Both the position numbers and the translations under genes were made by a program. A DNA stretch of 64,000 nucleotides, from positions 203,754,978-203,818,977 of the forward strand of contig CP136066.1 in the NCBI GenBank assembly GCA_032622095.1. The letters run 5' to 3'. Origin of the DNA: Siphonodentalium dalli (lineage: Eukaryota > Mollusca > Scaphopoda > Gadilida > Siphonodentaliidae). Below the pieces are notes generated by a model. It did no database searches and was not told the DNA's origin. It saw nothing but the letters and a program-made list of their open reading frames with translations. The number at the start of each line of letters is the position of its first letter. Positions within the stretch are counted from its first letter, which is position 1. Of this stretch, positions 57,022 through 64,000 are shown one piece after another.

Positions 57022-57273
57022 CTCTTTCTATTCTAAAACATAATTCCCATAGGAAATGTTCAGATAAATAAAGTTCCAACAAACGACCCGCACGTTTTTG
57101 TTGAACTTATTATCTAAACATTTCCCTCAATAAATAGGGTTCCTTCTTCACTTTTATTTATCTGTCGTCTGCTTTAATCACCTTAACATCCCTCCAAAAT
57201 CTATAATAGTCCATTCTGATATACAATTTTTAATTGACTGGGAAAATCCACTTAGTACAGAAAGGGCAATTAA
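57018..57273. mobile_element. Family K TTAA element, unexpanded
   Basis: TTAACTCTTTCTATTCTAAA to 'cttagtacagaaagggcaattaa'. A stem of 'gaaatgttcagataaataa' and 'cttattatctaaacatttc' is near the left end. Useful as the normal form of 46020-48167. Confidence 0.75.
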
Positions 57274-57415
57274 TGAGCATCCTATTGTATTAGCCTGGGG
57301 GCATCCCTGTCTGCTTTCTATACAAGTCGGTCAAATTCAATTTGAAGATATAGAACTATCGACGGAGTGTCCATATGTCTGGGAATATCTCCTAAGATAA
57401 GTCTGGATCAATCCT

Positions 57416-57487
57416 TAACTGTTACATGACTGAGGTTTCCTGATATTTCCGACTAAATCCTGTAAAATTACCCATAATTTTGCTTAA
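57416..57487. mobile_element. Joined fragments of family D and family A
   Basis: 'acatgactgaggtttcctgatatttc' (D left tip) runs into 'ccgactaaatcctgtaaaat' (A right arm), which stops at TTAA 57484 where family C begins. Confidence 0.6.
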
Positions 57488-57953
57488 CCCTTTCAGTGCC
57501 AGGTCCGATTTTTGTATCAACCCATATACCCTGTGCCAATGCATTCTCTTATATATGCGAGTCGACCATAGGTCGCCTCGCATATATAAGAGAATGCATT
57601 GACCTAACAATTTTTCATCATTTGTTATTATTTTTTACAATTTTTTACAATTTTAATAATTTTTTCTTATATTCTTTAACAGACTTATTTTGTAGGTTTA
57701 GTGCCAGGGAATCTTACGTTTTTCATGGGCATCAAAATTATTACTATGAATACTTGGTGATAGTTTTAACATGCCCCTAAGGTTTTATCCAGTTTGTTTT
57801 TAAATTCGCTATAGCATGCTTAAGCATACCCAAAACAAATTCAACCAAAAAAAAACAAAAACAAAAAAAACTTTACTTCTTTTTTTTTAGGGCCGATTTT
57901 ACATACCGTAAATTAGGGCCGATGAGATCGGCCCCTGGCACTGAAAGGGTTAA
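57484..57953. mobile_element. Family C TTAA MITE, full length, reverse orientation
   Basis: 470 bp: TTAACCCTTTCAGTGCCAGG, one cassette, 'cttatattctttaacagac' junction, a unique ~250 bp half, end 'ctggcactgaaagggttaa'. The right TTAA is shared with a D element. Confidence 0.9.
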
Positions 57954-58245
57954 CCGTTCCATGACTGGAGTTTCAGGAAATTTTGCAAAAACAATGTGCC
58001 AATACATTCTCCTATATATATATCAATGTATTAAAGAGAATGTTTAGCTTGACCTTGTAAGCCAGTAAATTCTTTTATAAATGTTAGCCTCGCATATATA
58101 AGAGAATACATTGTCCTAACAATATTTAACATGATTTGACCTTGTAAGTCAGTGCATTCCCTATGGGAGACTCGCATATATAAGAGAATTCACTGGCACA
58201 TGATCTTTAATGCTGCACCAGCGCAGCTCCAGTCATGAAAGGGAT
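57950..58245. mobile_element. Family D MITE, degraded
   Basis: TTAACCGTTCCATGACTGGA, broken hairpins, end 'cagctccagtcatgaaaggg'. Confidence 0.7.
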
Positions 58246-58337
58246 ATACATATGTACATGTCAAATTTTCTGACAATCGACCAAAGGATTCTAGAGATAC
58301 AACATATGTCAGGAAAGAATTACTTATTTTGAGGTGT

Positions 58338-58795
58338 TTAACCCTTTCAGTGCCAGGGGCCGATCTCATCGGCCCTAATTTACGGTCTGTAAAATCGACC
58401 CTAAAAAAATTATAAAAAAAAATTTGGTTTGAATTTGTTTTGGGTATGCTTAAGCATGCTATAGCGAATTTAAAAACAAACTGGATAAAACCTTAGGGGC
58501 ATGTTATAACTCAAAACCATCACCAAGTATTCATAGTAATAATTTTGATGCCCATGAAAAACGTAAGATTCCCTGGCACTAAACCTACAAATTAAGTCTG
58601 TTAAAGATTATAAGAAAAATTATTAAAATTGTAAAAAATTGTAAAAAATAATAACAAATGATGAAAAATTGTTAGGCCAATGCATTCTCTTATATATGCG
58701 AGGCGACCTATGGTCGACTCGCATATATAAGAGAATGCATTGGCACAGGGTATATGGGTTGATACAAAAATCGGACCTGGCACTGAAAGAGTTAT
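58338..58795. mobile_element. Family C TTAA MITE, full length (reference)
   Basis: TTAACCCTTTCAGTGCCAGG to 'ctggcactgaaagagttat'. The uninterrupted 'aagtctgttaaagattataag' at ~58597 is the site that is broken in three other copies. One cassette at 58676-58745. Confidence 0.9.
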
Positions 58796-59243
58796 TAGAC
58801 TGACCATGACAGCTAAATGGAAAATGAATCAATTCATTGGTCAGCAAGAGAGCAGCGATTGTATAAACGAAGAAGGAATATTATGTGAGGTAAATTCGTT
58901 ATTGATACCATGTCTCACTCCATAGATATAATGGTCAAAATCAATCTGCATCTGAAGGAAAATATCTATAAATTATATATGATACGTGTTTAGTGACCAG
59001 CTTTGGACAAAGGGAGAACTTAATACTTATATTATACTTTGTGTTTTATTCAATAGACACCATTTGGTGGATAAATAGGAAATATCAGTATATAGGCCAT
59101 TACAATAGTGAGGAATCAGGGAAACGATTGCAGTGTTGCGTAAATTGGTATATTATTTATGTTTGTGTACACCATCAATGTATGCACCACGTCAAGACTA
59201 TAGTCCCCCTTTCTTTACTAAATGAATTCTTCCATCCAGTTAA
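58796..59243. other. Unrecognised DNA
   Basis: Frames up to 84 codons without motifs. Confidence 0.45.
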
Positions 59244-59349
59244 CTAACCCTTCCATGACTGGAGCTTCCTGATGAAATTTTCCGAAAATCTTGTGCCAAT
59301 GCATTCTCTTATATATGCGAGGCTCCCTATGAGAGACTCACATATAAAC
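59244..59349. mobile_element. Family D left part
   Basis: 'taacccttccatgactggag' and one hairpin, then broken. Confidence 0.7.
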
Positions 59350-59444
59350 ACCTCAAACTACTAAGTCACTCACAACATGCTACTGGTAGAAATGAAATGA
59401 AATGTGTTTTTATGTAGCCTGAAATTTGAAATTACCCTAATGCC

Positions 59445-59595
59445 CAAGCCTTGAAATAATGTGTCTGTCATTTGCAGAATGAGGTCTCCAGAGGGTGAAT
59501 TTAGTGATGCTACCCCGCTATGCGGGGGCAGCATCACTAAATTCACCCTCTGGGACCTCATTCTGCAAATGACAGACACACTATTTCAAGGCTTG
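59445..59595. mobile_element. Family G miniature with perfect 8 bp duplication
   Basis: Only one hairpin between tips CAAGCCTTGAAATAATGTG and CACACTATTTCAAGGCTTG. CTAATGCC is on both sides (59437-59444, 59596-59603). This 151 bp form shows that a single-hairpin derivative could transpose. Confidence 0.9.
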
Positions 59596-59691
59596 CTAAT
59601 GCCTACTGTAAAACAACTGTAAAACTGGACATTGAAACTGCTTATTGATCAGTGCAATTTTCATTGAAGAGTTCCCCATTATTTCAGTTGG

Positions 59692-59969
59692 ATAACTCTT
59701 TCAGTGCCAGGGGCCGATCTTATCGGCCCTAATTTACGGTCTGTAGAGTGCCAGGGCTGATAAAAATCTGGCACTGAAAGAGTTAAAGAATATAAGAAAA
59801 AATTATTTAAATTGTAAAAAAATAATAACAAATGATGAAAATTTGTTAGGCCAATGCATTCTCTTATATATGCGAGGCGACTTATGGTCGACTCGCATAT
59901 ATAAGAGAATGCATTGGCACAGGTTATATGGGTTGATACAAAAATCGGACTTGGCACTGAAAGGGTTAA
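59692..59969. mobile_element. Family C with a mini-palindrome replacing the left half
   Basis: A ~95 bp mini-element ('taactctttcagtgccaggg' ... 'ctggcactgaaagagttaa', 59692-59786) joins at TTAA directly to 'agaatataagaaaaaatt' and a normal right half ending 59969. Confidence 0.8.
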
Positions 59970-60051
59970 TGTGCAGAGCGCATCAGGTCATCAGAAGTCA
60001 TCCAGTAATGGTGAAGCTAGTTGGATTCAGGGCGTTTGAAATAGGAGCGAC

Positions 60052-60180
60052 CAGGTCGCCTCGCATATATAAGAGAATGCATTGGCCTAACAAATTATAT
60101 ATTATTTTTAATAATTTCCAAAAATTGTAAGAAAAAAATGAAAAATAAAATGGTAAAAAATTGTTAAAGAAATACATACA
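60052..60180. mobile_element. TTAA MITE hairpin fragment
   Basis: Half a hairpin ('aggtcgcctcgcatatataa' ... 'gcattggcctaaca') and A-rich spacer; the right part of such an element is at 60745-60944. Confidence 0.6.
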
Positions 60181-60199
60181 AGTATATGTACTTATATTT

Positions 60200-60537
60200 A
60201 CATACTAAGTGTTGTCATCACTAAATCCAGCATTCTGATTGGTCGGCGCCCACGTGGCTAGTTGCAGTTATTTCTCAGTGAATGCGCAACGGCTCATAAC
60301 ACCAAGCTCATAACACCATCGATACGTCATTGGGTTTGGAAAGACAAACGCGTAATGTTTTGGGTGCATTTGGACTCGCGCAGGATTGACTTAATACATC
60401 ATCGAGTTTCAATATGAAGAGAAATTGTTCCTATTAACTTTTGCCAAGGGTGCTATTGGGTATTTTGGGCTGTTTTTGTCACGATACACTTTTCGATTTA
60501 AATACATTTACAAAAGTGGCTTTTTCGCTAAATGTAT
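60200..60537. other. Unrecognised, CpG-containing DNA
   Basis: Includes ATTGG (CCAAT-box inverse) at 60237 and a CACGTG at 60251. No exon is visible, so promoter function is unproven. Confidence 0.35.
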
Positions 60538-60713
60538 ATAAATATAAGGATTAACTGTCATGTGGACTATTTTTATGGAGATGTAACCGTGAGGTAAGTG
60601 GTCATAACTTGTATGTAAAACCCTTCGTGTTTTACACAAGTTATGTCCACTTACCTCACGGTTACATCTCCATAAAACCAGTCCACATGACAGTTAATCC
60701 TTATATATTGTTC
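60538..60713. repeat. Foldback with ~77 bp arms
   Basis: 'ggattaactgtcatgtggac' to 'ggtaagtggtcataacttgt' is repeated in reverse from 60637 to 60705, with only a few mismatches; the loop is 'aaacccttcgtgttt'. Single copy here. Confidence 0.9.
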
Positions 60714-60744
60714 ATAGATCACTCTCCACAATGGAGGCATTAAA

Positions 60745-60944
60745 GATATTTATGTTAAAGAATGTAAGAAAAATTGTTAAAGAATGTAAGAAAAAATTAT
60801 AAAAAAATTATAAAAATTGTTAAAGAATGTAAGAAAAATTTATCAAAAATTGTCAGGCCAATGCATTCTCTTATATATAAGAGAATGCATTGGCACAGGG
60901 TCTTTAATGTTGCACCAGCGCAGCTCCCATCATGAAAGGGTTAA
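60745..60944. mobile_element. TTAA MITE right part with repeated spacer
   Basis: 'ttaaagaatgtaagaaaa' occurs three times, then a collapsed hairpin and the D-type tip 'gctcccatcatgaaagggttaa'. Confidence 0.65.
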
Positions 60945-60988
60945 CTTCAGAAGGTACCTTGATTTTATAAGGCACCTCAAGATCAATA

Positions 60989-61297
60989 TTAAAGGTACTC
61001 AATCAGATTAGACGCTCATGATTACTATTTCTTTGGCTTCATGGTAAAAAATATTTGATTCGAGTCGAGGATCGATGAACCCACCCATCAAAACTCTGAG
61101 TTATCAGATATCGATTTTTGAAGTTTGTTATTTCTCGAAATGTGTAATAATATGTGGCCAAGAAACACATGGTCAAATTGAGGGTTTCGGACAAACTTGC
61201 AAATGAAAATGGATAACTCTAAAATCAAGTGGCAATACGCTCAAATTTCGTGATACTTTAGTGATAATATTTTGTTGATCGGATTGAGTACCTTTAA
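60989..61297. mobile_element. Family J TTAA element, full length
   Basis: Left end TTAAAGGTACTCAATCAGAT, right end ATCGGATTGAGTACCTTTAA, complementary over ~20 bp with one mismatch. The second copy is 183-506. The right TTAA is shared with an E element. Confidence 0.8.
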
Positions 61298-61571
61298 CCT
61301 CTTCGCTGCTATGACGTCCGTATCTATTACGGACGTAAAAGTGCACGCCGTGTGCTATATGGTCCGTAGAGATTAGTGCATCGGAATAACTGTATCTCGA
61401 CGTTTCAAACAGTGTATGATGTTCCACGATTGTGAACAATAATAGCCTTTCAGCTGAGTCACTTTTATGGTTCTTTTGACATTCCCGCTATATTTTCCCA
61501 TTGGAAAATGCCAATAACGTCAACAGCCCAGCACACGACGTCATAACGTCATTTAGCAGCGAAGAGGTTAA
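61294..61571. mobile_element. Family E TTAA element, full length
   Basis: TTAACCTCTTCGCTGCTATG and 'cgtcatttagcagcgaagaggttaa'. Includes 'gtccgtatctattacggac' and other inverted words. 278 bp, no coding. Confidence 0.85.
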
Positions 61572-62256
61572 GTATAGTCTAGCAGAAGGCATTTACTGAC
61601 AAATACAAACGATAAATATGCACACCATTAAAATCTTCATATCAGTAGTGAGCTATCTGTGCTCGTAAATCCTACAACACTCCATACCAGTTTTTTTGAG
61701 CGCAACAGCTTTTGAAATCATGACTAGCATAACAATATATTGTCGTATCGATTTAGATATTAGAAAATCACATTTTTCAACTTGACAACAAGAAATCAAA
61801 GTTTCATACTCTCAATTATTTAGTCCTGAAGAAACTAAAGTTAATCAAAATTTAGTGCTCTTTTTATTGTTGCAAAGGAAATGAATTAGCATTCCATCAA
61901 CATTGTGCCTGCAAACTTCAATATTCGTTTATCTGATGCGACATAGAATTATTGAAGTACATCATGCATTCCTATCAAATAAGTTCATACAGTCAATTCC
62001 AATTAACTAGTAAATGTACTAGTAAACACCATAAAGGAGAGATTTAATCCAGCTATTTATTAAACTTGACCCATTGACGAGTTTAATTTTATCTTACATT
62101 CTATAACAAATTTTATCATTTTGTCTTATATTCTATTACAATTTTATCATTTTTTTATCATTTTTTCTTACATTTTTTAACAATTGTTTAACATTTAAAA
62201 AACAATTTCTTACAGTTTTTTTAACAATTATAAAAAATAGTAAAAAATTTGTTAGC
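61572..62256. other. Unrecognised AT-rich DNA
   Basis: 62095-62250 is T-rich with repeated 'cttatattctattac' words, probably decayed spacer of a TTAA MITE. Confidence 0.45.
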
Positions 62257-62370
62257 CCAATGCATTCTCTTATATATGTGAGGTGACCTATGGTTGACTC
62301 GCATATATAAGAGAATGCATTGGCAGAGTTTTTGCATAATTTCGAGAAGCTCCAGTCATGGAAGTGTTAA
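62257..62370. mobile_element. Chimeric TTAA MITE: B/C-type hairpin with D-type end
   Basis: The hairpin has the B/C loop (gaggtgacctatggttgac) but the tip 'gctccagtcatggaagtgttaa' is from D. Its TTAA is shared with the next K element. Confidence 0.7.
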
Positions 62371-62585
62371 CCCTTTCCTTACTAAATACTCATTGACGAG
62401 TAGTTCCTTTAGCAAATGTTCAGATAATAAGTTCCACAAAAGTAGGGCATTTGTTGAATTTAATTATCATTTCACATCAAAGTATAGGAATCTTTCTGCA
62501 CCTACCTGTATTTCATAAACACCCCTCCAAATGAATAATAGACTGTTCCAATGTATACTTTTATAACTGAGTGGGGGAAATCCTT
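62367..62585. mobile_element. Family K TTAA element
   Basis: TTAACCCTTTCCTTACTAAA, 'ctcattgacgagtag' (the precursor of the 25 bp satellite), stem and 'cccctccaaatgaataataga' core; the right tip is decayed. Confidence 0.7.
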
Positions 62586-62938
62586 GACCTACATGTAGTA
62601 AGCCAGTGCATTCTCTTATATATGCGAGGCTTTCTATGGGAGACTCGCATATATACAGTAATGCTCTAATTAATCGACTCCTTAACCACAGCAGATTTAT
62701 AGTTAATTTTTCAGGATTTAGTTGGAAATATGGCTTGTTGCCATAATAATCGGAAAGCTCTCAGTGAGAGCTTTCTTATTAATGGCAATAAGCCATATCT
62801 TTCCAACTAAATCCTGAAAAATTACCCATAATTATGTTGTGGTTAAGGAGTCGATTATTTAGAGCATTACTGTAAGAGAATGCAATGGCACAGGATCTTT
62901 AATGCTGCACCAGCACAGCTCCCTTCATGAAGGGTTAA
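62586..62938. mobile_element. Family D MITE interrupted by family A
   Basis: D hairpin 'agtgcattctcttatatatg...cgcatata' continues as 'agagaatgcaatggc' after the A copy; right tip 'ccttcatgaagggttaa'. Confidence 0.85.
62656..62872. mobile_element. Family A MITE nested in family D with TA duplication
   Basis: 'catata|CAGTAATGCTC...CATTACTG|taagag': removing the element and one TA restores the D hairpin arm. This is the clearest evidence for the family A target site. Confidence 0.95.
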
Positions 62939-63352
62939 GACAATGGCTCTGAATGAAAAAAAGTGGAATTTTCTTAAAGATGTCCCCCATTTTGCATGGT
63001 TGCTTCTGGCACCCTATATATTCCTTTAAGTTTCCCATGTTCGCAGTGATTAATTGAATGGGTGTGATTTGTCATGCTAAGCATGGCGTAAGTAGAATTC
63101 CATGATGGATAATGCCTCCCTCATCAGTCAATTCTGAAGCTGAGAAAATTCATAGACTCCATGTCCTGTCAGTTCACTAACATTCTCCAACATTATACGG
63201 CAGTCTAGATTCCTATTGAGGTATCCTGTAATATCACAGATACCTACCAAAGTTTGCAATCTTGACTTATTCGTTATTTGTCATTTGTCAATGTCACCTT
63301 TTCTGTGTTGATTGATTAAAATCGTTTTATTGAGCCATCATCTAGTGGGACA
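62939..63352. other. Unrecognised DNA
   Basis: Nothing supported. Confidence 0.5.
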
Positions 63353-63784
63353 CAAGACTTGAAATAGTGTGTCTGTCATTTGCAAATTAAGGTCCCAAGA
63401 AGGTGAATTTAGTGATGCTACCCTGCACAGCGGGCTATCATCACCAAGTTAACCCTGTGGGAGCCTCATTCTGCTTAGGCCTCAATGGGATACCTAGGAT
63501 CATAATGAAGTTCCCAAGTTGAAGTTGGCGATGTTCACGCATTGGTCACCTCAATTATGCAAATTATAATCTGCAAATTAGGGGATATAGAAACTGAAAA
63601 AAAAGTAAAAAAGTAACTGAAACAATGTTAATTTGAGACTACTTCCCAGAAGATGAGGCCCAAGCAGAATGAGGTCCCCAGTTGGTGAATTTAGTGATGC
63701 TAGCCCACTGTGTGGAGTAGCATCACTAAATTCACACTCTAGGGACATCATTCTGCAAATGACAGACACACTATTCAAAGCATG
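63353..63784. mobile_element. Family G double-hairpin MITE, full length
   Basis: Both hairpins (63386-63475, 63663-63757) and the central segment are present; tips diverged ('caagacttgaaatagtg', 'cactattcaaagcatg'). Confidence 0.85.
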
Positions 63785-63866
63785 GGAACACATTGAGCTA
63801 CAATCTCAACAGAGGCATATCTTGTATTGGTTATAATGCTGTATTTTCGTTTTCCAATTCAGTGTA

Positions 63867-64000
63867 CAGTAATGCTCTAATTAATCGACCTCTTAACCAC
63901 AGCAGAATTATGGGTAACTTTTCAGGATTTAGTCGGAAATATGGCTTGTTGCCATTCATCGGAAAGCTCTCGCCGAGAGCTTTCCGAAGAATGGCAACAA
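63867..64000. mobile_element. Family A MITE, cut by window edge
   Basis: TA|CAGTAATGCTCTAATTAATC through the loop into the right arm. Confidence 0.9.

Overview
The window is AT-rich animal (metazoan) nuclear DNA. The evidence is one long open reading frame for a seven-transmembrane receptor with a spliced 5' leader, a tRNA-like SINE, several minisatellites, and a very high density of short non-autonomous DNA transposons (MITEs). Repeats ending in GGACGGACAGACGG-type runs and 'ccataactc' blocks resemble repeats I associate with molluscs and other marine spiralians, but the sequence alone does not fix the species. No bacterial operon, phage, CRISPR array or rRNA gene is present.

Gene content is low. 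The only convincing protein gene is a class A GPCR at 24404-25549, of neuropeptide Y/F-receptor-like type. Weaker possibilities are a signal-peptide-like first exon at 6685-6733, a 75-codon frame at 48657-48884 inside an inserted 2.2 kb block, and a decayed coding trace at 16013-16236 (minus strand).

The rest is built from a few repeat families, labelled here by letter. A: about 31 copies of a ~210 bp palindrome starting CAGTAATGCCCT with TA target duplications (Tc1/mariner, pogo-like). B, C and D: TTAA-flanked (piggyBac-like) elements with unrelated tips (TTAACCCTTTACCCAACA, TTAACCCTTTCAGTGCCA, TTAACCCTTCCATGACTGG) that all carry the same ~70 bp hairpin cassette, usually twice. E, F, J and K: further TTAA-flanked families. 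G: a ~440 bp element whose two ends are each a hairpin, with 8 bp target duplications (hAT-like). There are also three separate hAT-type insertions (26880-27253, 28842-29264, 38286-39968).

Layout: 1-6.7 kb, A/B/G/J elements in unrecognised DNA; 6.7-8.2 kb, a 21 bp minisatellite, part of which is copied inside a C element; 8.2-24 kb, mostly A, B, D, G and K copies; 24-26 kb, the receptor gene, with a D element close on each side; 26-34 kb, hAT elements and a 29-copy 45 bp satellite; 34-38 kb, a ~725 bp inverted duplication; 38-40 kb, a hAT insertion inside D; 41-44 kb, A/B elements; 44.9-50.8 kb, a chain D-K-C holding a 96 bp array, a ~2 kb 25 bp satellite and a 2157 bp TTAA-flanked insertion; 51-64 kb, C, D, E, F, G, J and K elements, several abutting through one shared TTAA, plus two strong foldbacks.

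The most unusual signal is this TTAA system. Different families share one hairpin cassette, swap ends, abut through single TTAA sites, and use an internal TTAA repeatedly as the junction for foreign DNA, including a piece of minisatellite and a 2157 bp CpG-containing block with E-boxes.
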